A program made the position numbers and the translations under genes. Positions 8,207-18,048 of a stretch of DNA of 64,000 nucleotides are shown here, piece by piece; positions within the stretch are counted from its first letter, which is position 1; every line of letters starts with the position of its first letter. The notes under the pieces are model-generated. The model ran no database searches. It was not told where the DNA came from and was given only the letters and a program-made list of their open reading frames with translations. Origin of the DNA: Dehalococcoidia bacterium (GTDB taxonomy: Bacteria; Chloroflexota; Dehalococcoidia; SM23-28-2; RBG-16-64-32). The stretch lies in NCBI GenBank assembly GCA_030649945.1, contig JAUSFE010000003.1, positions 62,001 to 126,000 of the forward strand, read 5' to 3'.

Positions 8207-8639
8207 GGCGCGCCGGTCTTCGGACGCGGTATCTCGCCGCCTGGTCAGGTGTCATCGCCCGCCGGGAGGCCGGAGCATCAGAGCAATGGAGCATCGCGCG
8301 CGTAATCCGCATACTCTATGCTCCGCTACACGGCCGGGCAGGGTGTCGAACAGATGTCAGATACACATGCCCACCGTGTGGGCACCGTGAAGGATGAAAT
8401 GACGGTGCACACGATTGTCCCCGAGACAGCGGGGGTACAGGGGGCAGCCGGCCCCCTGACGGGGGGCTTGGGGGGTGTCCCCCCATTCCCGAACATTCCG
8501 AGGGTGGGCGGGTGGGAACGGGACCACGGTGCGTTACTTACAAGGCAGGACATTGGATAATCGCGGGCAAGCGACGACTCGCGCCGCCACCGCCTGGTAA
8601 CGGCAGCAGCCGCTCTTTGCCGGGCGGAGTGGCTGGAGA
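8207..8639. other. GC-rich intergenic region with G-run hairpins
   Basis: 433 bases between convergent csoR and plsX. Around 8425-8492 there are closely spaced runs of five or six G with matching C-runs (for example GGGGGC/GCCCCC near 8441-8457 and GGGGGG/CCCCCC near 8474-8489). These could form stacked hairpins or a G-quadruplex and may end both transcripts. Short open frames here show no family resemblance. Confidence 0.5.
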
Positions 8640-9680
8640 TCAACCCGCGGCGGTAGTGCCGGACGGGCGGCCGCCGGCGCGCGCGGGGGCCGTCTCCCGG
8701 ATCGCGTCCAGCATCCCCGCCTGCGCGGCGTCGCGCGCCACCCGCAGGGCGCTGGCGATGGCCTTGGCGTCGCTGCGGCCGTGGCCGATGAAGACAAGGC
8801 CGTTGACGCCCAGGAGCGGGCCCGCGCCGTATTCGCGGTAGTCCACCTTCTTGCGCAGGGCGCCGAACGCCGGCAACAGCGCAAGGCCCGCCAGCATGTA
8901 CCAGGGGCGGCTCCTGATGGCGCCGCGGACCTGGCCCATGATGTAGTCCGCCATCCCTTCCATCGTCTTCACCACCACGTTGCCGGTGAAGCCGTCCGTG
9001 ACGATGACGTCCGCCTTGCCGAACGGCACGTCCTTGCCCTCTATGTTGCCGATGAAGTTGAGGCCGCTGCGGGAGAGCAGTCCGTAGGCCTCCAGGGCCA
9101 GCGCGTTGCCCTTGGACTCCTCCTCGCCGATGTTCAGGAGCGCCACCGTGGGCCGCGGCACTTTCCAGACCTTGTTCATGTAAGCCGCGCCCATCTGCGC
9201 CCACTGCACCAGGTAAGAGGGACGCGCGTCCGCGTTGGCGCCCACGTCCAGGAAGAGGCTGAGCCTGCCGGAGAGCGGGATGAGACCGGCCAGGGAGGGG
9301 CGCTCGATGCCGCGCACGCGGCCCAGGTACATGATGGCCGCGGCCATGACGGCGCCGGTGTTGCCGGCGGAGACGAAGGCGTCCGCCCGCCCCTCCTTCA
9401 CGAGCTTGAGGCCGACGACGATGGACGCCCCCTTCTTCTGCCGCGCCGCCTGCGCCGGGTGCTCCTCCATCTCGATGATGTCCGTCGCCGCAACGACGGT
9501 GACGCCGTGCGGGCGGTCCTTGTGGCGCGCCAGCTCCGCCTCGACGACCTCTGTCCGGCCGACGAGCGCGACCTTGATGCCGAGGTCGCGGGCGGCAATG
9601 ACAGCGCCCTTGACGATCTCGCGCGGGGCGTGGTCGCCGCCCATGGCGTCGAGGGCGATGACGGGGTCAGCGGCGGTCAT
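8640..9680 (-). CDS. plsX: Phosphate acyltransferase PlsX
   Basis: Makes acyl-phosphate from acyl-ACP for phospholipid synthesis (PlsX/PlsY route). 346 residues with the PlsX opening IALDAMGGDHAPREIVKGA, the mid motif SAGNTGAVMAAA, LDVGANADARP, and the late IVTDGFTGNVVVKTMEG. The usual partners rpmF and fab genes are not next to it. A REP cluster separates it from the amidohydrolase. C-terminal residues after ~325 are a low-complexity Ala/Arg/Pro tail. Confidence 0.95.
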   Translation of the reverse strand: MTAADPVIALDAMGGDHAPREIVKGAVIAARDLGIKVALVGRTEVVEAELARHKDRPHGVTVVAATDIIEMEEHPAQAARQKKGASIVVGLKLVKEGRADAFVSAGNTGAVMAAAIMYLGRVRGIERPSLAGLIPLSGRLSLFLDVGANADARPSYLVQWAQMGAAYMNKVWKVPRPTVALLNIGEEESKGNALALEAYGLLSRSGLNFIGNIEGKDVPFGKADVIVTDGFTGNVVVKTMEGMADYIMGQVRGAIRSRPWYMLAGLALLPAFGALRKKVDYREYGAGPLLGVNGLVFIGHGRSDAKAIASALRVARDAAQAGMLDAIRETAPARAGGRPSGTTAAG

Positions 9681-9696
9681 GGCGCGCGCCCACCGT

Positions 9697-9790
9697 GGCT
9701 CAAGGCCCCAGCCTTGAGCGCGCGGGGCTGGGGCCCCGCGCCACGCGGGCGCGAGACGCGGGTAGAGACGTCCCGGCGGGGCGTCTCTAC
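9697..9790. repeat. REP cluster: double hairpin (family B) and GTAGAGACG element (family D)
   Basis: Hairpin 1 is GCTCAAGGC-CCCA-GCCTTGAGC (about 9698-9719). Hairpin 2 is GCGCGGGGC/GCCCCGCGC (about 9720-9741). Then GTAGAGACG (9762-9770) pairs with CGTCTCTAC (9782-9790). The double hairpin recurs inside ccsB at 47609-47651, and the third element recurs at 46939-46970 and partly at 52984-53000. These are intergenic palindromic repeats of the REP type. Confidence 0.8.
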
Positions 9791-9807
9791 GGTGCCGTGA
9801 TTATCCT

Positions 9808-10992
9808 TCACGATCCGCCGCCGCGGAACTCGTCCCACATGCGCTGGCGCAGGCCGGCGTCCAGGAGGACGTCGATTCCGGTCATGGCCAGCGCCTTCGC
9901 GCCGTCCACGAGGCCCTGGTGACCCGAATCGCTCGCGGCGAACTCGCGGAACTCGACCGTGTGGATGGGCACATGCTGCGGCGCGATGGCCAGCGACGGG
10001 TGGATGCCGGGGACGATCTGGCTGACGTTGCCCATGTCGGTCGAGCCCATGGAGCGGTTGGACTCCGGGTTCACCACCTTGCGGCCGAGCGACTCCACGT
10101 TCGCGCAGTAGGCCCCGGCCAGCGCCAGATTCGTGCGCATAGTCTTGTAGCGGGACTCCTCGCCCCACCGGTGCTCAAGCTCGCAGCCGGTGGCCAAGGC
10201 GGCGCCCTGGAAGCAGGCCAGCACCTTCGGCTTCAGCTCCTCGTCCAGGTAGCGGTCGTCATCGCTGCGCACCAGCAGCTTGGCGGCGGTATGGTGCGGG
10301 ATCACGTTCACCGCCTGCCCGCCGTCTGTGATGATGCCGTGCACCCGCGCGGAGTCGCGCAGCTGCTGGCGCAGGAGGCCGATGCCGGCGAAGGCGGCGA
10401 CCATGGCGTCCAGGGCGTTGCGGCCGGCCTCCGGGCGGGCGGCGGCGTGGGCGGCGCGGCCCGCGAACTCCACGTCCAGCTCCAGGCAGGAGAGGGCGAA
10501 GGCGACGGCCGTATCGCGGTTGCCGGGGTGGACCATCATGGCGCAGGTCAGGCCCTGGAAGGCGCCGCGGGCGGCCATGTACACCTTGCCCCCGGCCGCC
10601 TCTTCCGCCGGCGTGCCGATGACCTCTACCGTGCCGCCGGTCTCCTCCACCAGCCCCTTAACGGCGATGCCGGCGGCGGCGGCGGCCGTGCCGATGATGT
10701 TGTGGCCGCAGCCATGGCCCACACCGGGCAGGGCGTCGTACTCCGCCAGGAAGGCGATGCGGGGCTCGCCGGCGCCGCCGGTGGCGCGGAAGGCGGTAGG
10801 GATCTGGCAGATGCCGCGCTCCACCTGGAAGCCGCCGGCCTCCAGGTAATCGGCCAGCATCGCGGACGACTTCACTTCCTCGAAGGCGATTTCGGGCGTG
10901 GCGTGGATGCGCAGCGAGAGGTCGATGAGCTCGCGCCTGGCGGCCTCGATCGCCGCCGCGGCGCGCTGCTTCAGGTCGTTGGCGTCGGGCAT
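9808..10992 (-). CDS. M20 family amidohydrolase/peptidase
   Basis: Zinc-dependent amidohydrolase of the M20D/AbgB-like group, about 394 residues. Visible elements: IHATPEIAFEEVKSS near the N-terminus, the metal motif GHGCGHN, the acidic TPAEEAAGGK, MMVHPGN, the dimerisation-domain signature VEFAGRAAHAAARPEAGRNALDA (too long to quote in one piece here, about residues 195-217), GSTDMGNVSQIVPGI, and a late His. The substrate is not determinable; relatives hydrolyse N-acyl or p-aminobenzoyl-glutamate-type amides. The ATG at 10992 is preferred over TTG at 11001; neither has a clear Shine-Dalgarno. It stands alone, flanked by repeats on both sides. Confidence 0.88.
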   Translation of the reverse strand: MPDANDLKQRAAAAIEAARRELIDLSLRIHATPEIAFEEVKSSAMLADYLEAGGFQVERGICQIPTAFRATGGAGEPRIAFLAEYDALPGVGHGCGHNIIGTAAAAAGIAVKGLVEETGGTVEVIGTPAEEAAGGKVYMAARGAFQGLTCAMMVHPGNRDTAVAFALSCLELDVEFAGRAAHAAARPEAGRNALDAMVAAFAGIGLLRQQLRDSARVHGIITDGGQAVNVIPHHTAAKLLVRSDDDRYLDEELKPKVLACFQGAALATGCELEHRWGEESRYKTMRTNLALAGAYCANVESLGRKVVNPESNRSMGSTDMGNVSQIVPGIHPSLAIAPQHVPIHTVEFREFAASDSGHQGLVDGAKALAMTGIDVLLDAGLRQRMWDEFRGGGS

Positions 10993-10998
10993 GGTGGG

Positions 10999-11043
10999 CA
11001 ATCAGGCAATCAAGCGATCAGCAGTCAGCAGTCAGCAGTCAGC
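10999..11043. repeat. Short tandem repeats (AGCAGTC)n next to GCAATCA-type octamers
   Basis: Three exact units of AGCAGTC (11020-11040) follow degenerate octamers GCAATCAG, GCAATCAA and GCGATC. A related octamer set occurs at 51078-51163. Confidence 0.8.
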
Positions 11044-11141
11044 CATTGAGCGGCGTTCCGTCTGCTCGGATTCTAATGCCACGGGCGGTATGCCAACAAG
11101 GAATGCGCGCCGGGCCTGCCTGTTGTACCCTAGTGCCGCGC

Positions 11142-11705
11142 ATGGAAACATCGATGGGCTCTGGAGAGGCGTCTTCCGTGGAGACCGCGCCGGACCTGAA
11201 GGCGCTGATCCGGGACGTGGCGGACTTCCCGCAGCCGGGCATCCTCTTCCGCGATATCACGCCGCTGCTGCAGAACACCGCGGCGCTGCGCTGGGTGATC
11301 GGCCGCCTTACCGACGAGTTCCGCCACGCGGATCTGGACGCCGTCGTCGCCATCGAATCGCGCGGGTTCCTGTTCGCCGCGCCGCTGGCGTACAACCTGG
11401 GCATCTCGCTCGTGCCGGTACGCAAGCCGGGGAAGCTGCCGGCGGCCCGCATGAGCGTGGAGTACTCGCTGGAGTACGGGACGGGGCAGCTGGACATCCA
11501 CAAGGACGCCCTGCGCCGGGGAGACCGCGTGGTGATAGTGGACGACCTGCTGGCCACCGGCGGCACGGCGCGGGCGGCCGCGAAGCTGGTGGAGCTGCTG
11601 GGCGCGGAGGTGCGCTCCTTTGCGTTCCTGGTGGAGCTGGGCTTCCTGAACGGCCGAGAGCAGCTGGAGGGCTACCGTGTGCTCTCGCTGGTTACGTACG
11701 AGTGA
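11142..11705 (+). CDS. apt: Adenine phosphoribosyltransferase
   Basis: Salvages adenine to AMP using PRPP. The 187-residue product shows DFPQPGILFRDITPLL, the VPVRKPGKLP loop, and the PRPP-binding motif VVIVDDLLATGGTA at about residues 130-143. The ATG at 11142 is preferred: upstream in-frame residues are unlike the family, and a possible -10 (TACCCT, 11126-11131) ends only 10 bases before it, so the message may be leaderless. Fits with the downstream mtnP, which releases adenine from methylthioadenosine. Confidence 0.93.
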   Translation: METSMGSGEASSVETAPDLKALIRDVADFPQPGILFRDITPLLQNTAALRWVIGRLTDEFRHADLDAVVAIESRGFLFAAPLAYNLGISLVPVRKPGKLPAARMSVEYSLEYGTGQLDIHKDALRRGDRVVIVDDLLATGGTARAAAKLVELLGAEVRSFAFLVELGFLNGREQLEGYRVLSLVTYE

Positions 11706-11765
11706 CGCTGCCCGCAGGCAGGCCGGCCCCCACGCCGGCGTTTGGAGCGTGCATGGATCATCGTA

Positions 11766-11795
11766 TTGACAGGCGCGTCCTGCGGGCGATACGAT
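11766..11795 (+). promoter_or_regulatory. Promoter of the SAM-riboswitch operon
   Basis: TTGACA (11766-11771), an 18-base spacer and TACGAT (11790-11795) place the transcription start about 20 bases before the SAM aptamer. Confidence 0.65.
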
Positions 11796-11819
11796 TCGGT
11801 TCGGAAAACTGAATAGAAG

Positions 11820-11936
11820 CGCTTTCATCCAGAGCGGTGGAGGGAACGGCCCAGAGAAGCCCGGCAACCGGTCCGCCTTTCGGCAGACAACGGTGCCAAC
11901 TCCGACTCCTGCGCAAGCAGGGGACAGATGAGAGCG
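11820..11936 (+). promoter_or_regulatory. SAM-I (S-box) riboswitch
   Basis: The outer stem P1 is CGCTTTCATC (11820-11829) with GATGAGAGCG (11927-11936). Inside are the class signatures CAGAGCGGTGGAGGGA, GCCC...AGAAGCCCGGCAACC and GGTGCCAACTCC. All conserved S-box blocks are present in order. SAM binding is expected to favour the terminator that follows and switch off the methionine salvage and SAM cycle operon. Confidence 0.96.
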
Positions 11937-11945
11937 AAGCGGAAG

Positions 11946-11971
11946 ACTTCTCCACCGCGAGAAGTTTTTTT
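11946..11971 (+). terminator. Riboswitch-controlled intrinsic terminator
   Basis: ACTTCTC (11946-11952) pairs with GAGAAGT (11959-11965) across CACCGC and runs into seven T. It lies directly after the SAM aptamer and before the mtnA start, as an S-box expression platform should. Confidence 0.9.
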
Positions 11972-13090
11972 ATGCCTGTGAAGGCGCACGCAGCGAAAGG
12001 AAAGTGCTTGTTCCTGCCCATTGAGTGGCTGCCCGAAGGCAAGGTCCGCTTCCTGGACCAGACGCGTTTGCCCCGGGAAGAAGTCTGGGTGGAGACGGAC
12101 GGCTATCCGGCGATAGCGGAGGCCATCCGGCGCCTGCGCGTGCGGGGCGCGCCGCTGATAGGGATCGCGGCGGCCTACGGGCTGGCGCTGGCCGGCCTCG
12201 CGGGTCCCGAGAGCGGCATCGACGCGTGGCGCGGGCGTTTAGGGCGGGCGGCCGGTGAGCTGCGCGCCACGCGCCCCACGGCCGTGAACCTGGAGTGGGC
12301 ACTGGAGCGCGCGCTGAGGGCCGTGGCGGAGGCGGACGACGTGGCAGAGGCCCGGCGCATCCTGGTGGACGAAGCGCGGCGCATCCACGAGGAGGACATC
12401 CGGGCGAACCAGCGCCTGGGCGAACACGGGGCGGCGCTGATCCCCACCGGCGCCCGGGTGCTCACCCACTGCAACGCGGGCTCGCTGGCCACGGGCGGAT
12501 ACGGCACCGCGCTGGGCGTGCTGCGGTCCGCCTGGCGGCAGGGCCGGCTCCAGGAGGTGTACGCCACGGAAACGCGGCCGCTCCTGCAGGGCGCGCGGCT
12601 GACCGCCTGGGAGCTGGCGCGGGAGGGCATCCCGTACACGCTGATAGTGGATAGCGCGGCGGGCTCCCTGATGCGCCGGGGGCTGATCGGCGCCGTCATC
12701 GTCGGGGCGGACCGCATCGCCGCCGGGGGCGACGTTGCGAACAAGATCGGCACCTACCCGCTGGCAGTGCTGGCCGGGGAGAACGGCGTCCCGTTCTACG
12801 TCGCGGCGCCGGTCAGCACCATCGACCTTGCGACGGCCTCTGGAGACGATATCCCCATCGAGGAGCGCGCGGGGGACGAGGTGACGTCGCTGCAGGGCGC
12901 GGCCACGGCGCCGGAAGGCGCCCGGGCGGCGAACCCGGCGTTCGACGTGACGCCCCACGCATACGTGAGCGCGATCATCAGCGAAAACGGCGTTGCCAGG
13001 CCGCCCTACGAGGCGAGCCTGCGGGCGGTCTGCGGAGCGGCAGAGGCCAGGGCCGGGGCCCTGGCCCACGGGGAGACGGGCGATGGCTGA
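11972..13090 (+). CDS. mtnA: S-methyl-5-thioribose-1-phosphate isomerase
   Basis: Methionine salvage enzyme converting methylthioribose-1-phosphate to methylthioribulose-1-phosphate. Family blocks seen: IEWLPEGKVRFLDQTRLP, RLRVRGAPLIGIAAAYG, the catalytic Cys region LTHCNAGSLATGGYGTA, ETRPLLQGARLTAWEL and GADRIAAGGDVANKIGTY. The ATG at 11972 comes immediately after the terminator T-run and lacks a Shine-Dalgarno. A TTG at 12008 preceded by GAAAGGAAAG would give an N-terminus closer to the family and is a real alternative. It overlaps mtnP by eight bases. Confidence 0.94.
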   Translation: MPVKAHAAKGKCLFLPIEWLPEGKVRFLDQTRLPREEVWVETDGYPAIAEAIRRLRVRGAPLIGIAAAYGLALAGLAGPESGIDAWRGRLGRAAGELRATRPTAVNLEWALERALRAVAEADDVAEARRILVDEARRIHEEDIRANQRLGEHGAALIPTGARVLTHCNAGSLATGGYGTALGVLRSAWRQGRLQEVYATETRPLLQGARLTAWELAREGIPYTLIVDSAAGSLMRRGLIGAVIVGADRIAAGGDVANKIGTYPLAVLAGENGVPFYVAAPVSTIDLATASGDDIPIEERAGDEVTSLQGAATAPEGARAANPAFDVTPHAYVSAIISENGVARPPYEASLRAVCGAAEARAGALAHGETGDG

Positions 13091-13967
13091 ACCTGTGCGC
13101 GCGGCCGTCATCGGCGGCAGCGGCTTCTACCAGATGGAAGGGCTCAGCAACATAGAGGAGCTGCGCCCGGACACACCGTACGGCGCGCCGAGCGACGCCA
13201 TCACCGTGGGCACGCTGGACGCGCAGCGGGTGGCGTTCCTGCCCCGGCACGGCCTGGGCCACCGCATCCTGCCCTCAGAACTGCCGTCGCGCGCCAACAT
13301 CTACGCGCTCAAGCAGCTGGGCGTGGAGTTCATCATCAGCGTGAGCGCCGCCGGCAGCCTGCGGGAGGAGATCGCGCCGCTGCACATGGTGGTGCCGGAC
13401 CAGGTCATAGACCGCACGCGGGGCCGGGCCTCCACCTTCTTCGGCGAGGGACTGGCGGCGCACATCGCCTTCGCGGACCCTTTCTGCGAGCCGCTGGGCC
13501 GTGCGCTCTCAGAGGCGGCCCGCGAGACGGGCGCGACGGTACACGGGCGCGGTACGTTGCTGGTGATGGAAGGCCCGGCCTTCTCCACGCGGGCCGAGTC
13601 GCACCTGTACCGCGGCTGGGGCGCGGACATCATCGGCATGACGGCGCTGCCGGAGGCGAAGCTGGCGCGCGAGGCTGAGATCTGCTACGCCGTGCTGGCC
13701 TGCGCCACGGATTACGACTGCTGGCACGAGACGCACGCGGACGTGAGCGGCGAGATGATCGTGGCGAACCTGCACAAGAACGTGGAGGTGTCGCGCCGGG
13801 CTGTGCGCCTGGCCCTCTCCCGCCTGCCGTACCCGCGGGACTGCGCCTGCGCGCACGCGCTGCGGGACGCGCTGATCACGCCGCTGGAGCTGGTGCCGGA
13901 GGCGACAAGGCGGCGGCTGGCCCCGCTCATCGAGAAGTACGCCGGGCAGAAGGTCAGCGGGAGCTGA
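13083..13967 (+). CDS. mtnP: S-methyl-5'-thioadenosine phosphorylase
   Basis: Cleaves methylthioadenosine with phosphate to adenine and methylthioribose-1-phosphate, feeding mtnA and, through adenine, apt. 294 residues with AAVIGGSGFYQMEGL at the start, PRHGLGHRILPSE, SVSAAGSLREEIAP, VMEGPAFSTRAES, GMTALPEAKLARE and DYDCWHE. GGAG precedes the ATG at 13083. The stop overlaps the next ATG by one base. Confidence 0.96.
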   Translation: MAEPVRAAVIGGSGFYQMEGLSNIEELRPDTPYGAPSDAITVGTLDAQRVAFLPRHGLGHRILPSELPSRANIYALKQLGVEFIISVSAAGSLREEIAPLHMVVPDQVIDRTRGRASTFFGEGLAAHIAFADPFCEPLGRALSEAARETGATVHGRGTLLVMEGPAFSTRAESHLYRGWGADIIGMTALPEAKLAREAEICYAVLACATDYDCWHETHADVSGEMIVANLHKNVEVSRRAVRLALSRLPYPRDCACAHALRDALITPLELVPEATRRRLAPLIEKYAGQKVSGS

Positions 13968-14869
13968 TGATGACGGATACCGTTTCCAGAGAAGGCCAGG
14001 CGGCGCGGGCCGAGTACCGCGTGCAACGCCTGAGGGACCCGGACGCGGTCCGCCCGCTGCTGGCGCCGGACCGCGCCTACGCCGCCTACGCGCTGGCGCA
14101 GCTGGACCCGCGCCTGTTCGGCCTGAACGAGTGGTACGTCTCGCAAGGCGCCGGCCACGCCCTGGTACTGCACTCGCGCAGCGGCCTGGGCCGGGCCTTC
14201 TTCGCCATGGGCGACGCGGAGGCGCTGGACGCGGTCCTGGGCCTGCACCCGGGCGCGCGCTTCAGCTTCGGCTCTCTGCGCCCGGAGCACCGGCGCGTGG
14301 CCGAGAAGCACTACCTGATGACCCGCCCCCAGGTGATGCTCCGCATGTCGGTCAGCCGCGAGACGTTTGCGCCCGCCTCGCCGGCAGAGGGCGCAGCGGT
14401 GCGCCTGCGCGGGCGGGACGTGGCCCCGCTCAACCGGCTGTACTCCGCGGAGGGCGGCCCCAGCTCCTACCGGCCGGCGCACCTGGAGGACGGTGTGTAC
14501 TACGGCGTGCTCACGAACGGCGTGCTGGTGTCCGTGGCGGGTACGCACGTGGTGTCCCCGGCGGAGGGCGTGGCCGTGGTGGGCAACGTGTTCACACACC
14601 CACGCCACCGCGGACGCGGCCTGGCGACGGTGGCGACGAGCGCCGCGACGGCGGAGCTCCTGGAGCGCTGCAGCCTGGTGGCGCTGACGGTGGAGGAAGC
14701 GAACGCGAGGGCCGTGCATGTCTACCAGCGGCTGGGCTACGACGTGCACTGCACGCTGCACGAGACGCCGCTGATCCGCAAGGAGCCGACGGGCATGCTC
14801 AGCCTGGCCCGGCGACTGGTCGCGGGCTGGCGCGGGCGCCAGGAAGGGAAGGAGATCGTGGTGAGATGA
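13967..14869 (+). CDS. GNAT family N-acetyltransferase
   Basis: 300-residue protein with a divergent N-terminal half and a C-terminal GNAT fold: VVGNVFTHPRHRGRGLA carries the acetyl-CoA pyrophosphate loop, and VEEANARAVHVYQRLGYDV is the usual last helix and strand. It sits inside the SAM-riboswitch operon with one-base and four-base overlaps to its neighbours, so it is expressed with methionine salvage genes. Substrate unknown. Detoxification of an amine or thioether by-product of the SAM cycle would be a guess. Confidence 0.82.
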   Translation: MMTDTVSREGQAARAEYRVQRLRDPDAVRPLLAPDRAYAAYALAQLDPRLFGLNEWYVSQGAGHALVLHSRSGLGRAFFAMGDAEALDAVLGLHPGARFSFGSLRPEHRRVAEKHYLMTRPQVMLRMSVSRETFAPASPAEGAAVRLRGRDVAPLNRLYSAEGGPSSYRPAHLEDGVYYGVLTNGVLVSVAGTHVVSPAEGVAVVGNVFTHPRHRGRGLATVATSAATAELLERCSLVALTVEEANARAVHVYQRLGYDVHCTLHETPLIRKEPTGMLSLARRLVAGWRGRQEGKEIVVR

Positions 14870-15144
14870 CGACGCAGCACCGGCCGATAGATGATCGCAT
14901 TGCCCGGGAGATCGCGCGGCTGCACAAGCGGTATCCGAAACTGGGCCACCACGGGATACTGACCGCGCTCGAAGATCAAGGAGTACGCGTCGATCCGGCT
15001 GAGTTGAAGCGATTCCTCAAGACCAAGCGCATGAAGCCTGCAGGCGAATTTAAGGGCATCAAGATCGCCGACGTGCCGACCTCTGCCCTGGGGGCCGGCC
15101 TGCTGGGACATGGAGGCTTTGGAGACGGCGGTGACGTGAGATGA
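14866..15144 (+). CDS. Small HTH-like hypothetical protein
   Basis: 92 residues, ATG overlapping the previous stop (ATGA) and stop overlapping the next ATG, so it is a real operon member. The stretch LHKRYPKLGHHGILTALEDQ followed by GVRVDPAELKRFL resembles the helix-turn-helix in IS3-type transposases (HTH_21: yP.lGhr.l...L...G..v....v.r.l). The tail is Gly-rich. It may be a small DNA- or RNA-binding regulator derived from a transposase piece. I do not recognise it as a named family. Confidence 0.6.
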   Translation: MTTQHRPIDDRIAREIARLHKRYPKLGHHGILTALEDQGVRVDPAELKRFLKTKRMKPAGEFKGIKIADVPTSALGAGLLGHGGFGDGGDVR

Positions 15145-15736
15145 CGAAACGCATCGGCATCGTCATTTTCCCGGTCGTGGAGGAGCTGGACTTCGTGGGA
15201 CCGTACGAGGCGTTCGGCATGTTGTCCGTGATCGACCGGGACTGGAAGCCTGTGCTGATCTCCGAAAACGGGGGCGTCGTGCAGTGCGCCCACGGTCTCA
15301 AGGTGACCGCGGACTACTCATTCGACGATGCGCCACCGCTCGCAGTCATCCTCGTTCCGGGCGGCGTCGGCACGCGCCGGGAAGTGGACAATCCGCGCCT
15401 GATCGAATTCGTGCGCTCGCGGGGGCAGGGTTGCAGCTACGTGACCTCCGTCTGCACGGGCGCATTCATCCTGCACCGGGCGGGCTTTCTGTCCGGCCGG
15501 CGCGCGACCACCTACTGGGGCTCGCTCGACCGCCTGCGGGCCCTCGGCGACGTGCGCGTCGTGGACGACGACCGCTGGGTGCACGACGGCAACGTCATTA
15601 CCGCCGCCGGCGTATCAGCCGGTATCGACATGGCGTTGTACCTCGTGAGCCTGCTGAAGGACGCGGGCGCCGCCGCGCAGGTACAGAAGGCGATGGAGTA
15701 CTACCCGAAGCCACCGCAGTTCGAAAGGGTGTCCGT

Positions 15737-15740
<4 letters not shown>
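15141..15740 (+). CDS. DJ-1/PfpI family protein (isonitrile-hydratase-like)
   Basis: 199 residues. It opens KRIGIVIFPVVEELDFVGPYE, has the glutamate-bearing strand LVPGGVGTRREV, and the nucleophile elbow SVCTGAFILH with Cys105. The layout is that of the DJ-1/PfpI group that includes isonitrile hydratases and glyoxalase-III-like proteins. Inside the SAM-riboswitch operon, so a role in repairing or removing a reactive by-product is plausible but inferred. Overlaps both neighbours by four bases. Confidence 0.88.
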
Positions 15741-17739
<1,999 letters not shown>

Positions 17740-17748
17740 GTACAGAAA

Positions 17749-17767
17749 AGCGGGCTACGCGCCCGCT
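17749..17767 (+). terminator. Hairpin after ahcY
   Basis: AGCGGGC (17749-17755) pairs with GCCCGCT (17761-17767) over TACGC, ten bases past the stop. There is no T-run, so it may be a weak terminator or an mRNA end stabiliser between ahcY and metK. Confidence 0.45.
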
Positions 17768-17800
17768 CGTCTGCCGAACCGTCAAGGATCGGCCCTGTCT

Positions 17801-17947
17801 GATACCCAGCAATTGGATTATCAGGCTGGTTCGCGAGTGATGTCAAGGTGCCAGTGGAACGGAGAGCGGGGGACTTGCACCCCATCCGCCTCGCGGCGGA
17901 CCCGCTGGGTATCAATCAGGGCTGTTCACTCGAACAGTTCGCTCTCC
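17801..17947 (+). promoter_or_regulatory. Structured leader upstream of metK, candidate riboswitch
   Basis: Within the 309-base gap before metK, GATACCCAGC (17801-17810) is perfectly complementary to GCTGGGTATC (17903-17912). GGAGAGCG (17861-17868) is perfectly complementary to CGCTCTCC (17940-17947). The two helices cross, so they either form a pseudoknot or exclude each other. Small hairpins lie between: GGGG/CCCC (17868-17883), TCCGCC-TCGC-GGCGGA (17885-17900) and CTGTTC/GAACAG (17922-17936). It does not carry SAM-I, SAM-II or SAH signatures that I can see. About 100 bases separate it from the metK ribosome site. Confidence 0.5.
17861..17947 (-). ncRNA. tRNA-like fold on the minus strand (8/4 type), doubtful
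   Basis: Read on the minus strand, the same bases give an 8-bp acceptor GGAGAGCG/CGCTCTCC followed by a G, a 6-bp D-type stem CTGTTC/GAACAG, a long variable arm with a GCGA tetraloop, and a 4-bp T stem GGGG/CCCC with loop TGCAAGT. The loop TTGATAC would carry anticodon GAT, but its stem has only three contiguous pairs. No CCA is encoded. The shape resembles the 8/4 'allo-tRNAs' described in bacteria. It may be a degenerate tRNA or chance symmetry of the leader. Confidence 0.25.
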
Positions 17948-18048
17948 ACCCTGCGGCCGGCTCTCCGCTCGATCGCAATCCTAGTCATGAACAACCCAGC
18001 TACTCAACAGGCAAATGGCACAAGCGCAGACCAAGGAGGAACCCCGTT

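Noticed and set aside
8318-8560. 80-residue plus-strand ORF between csoR and plsX
   Set aside because: Runs through G-run hairpins, low-complexity product, no family resemblance.
9808-11049. Long plus-strand ORFs opposite the M20 gene and opposite many ribosomal genes
   Set aside because: They are high-GC antisense shadows with low-complexity Ala/Gly/Arg/His products and no motifs.
17801-17947. metK leader as a SAM-I or T-box element
   Set aside because: AAGGTGCCA and GTGGAACGG recall these classes, but the GGAGGGA, CCGGCAACC and AGGGTGGNACCGCG blocks are missing and the pairing pattern differs.
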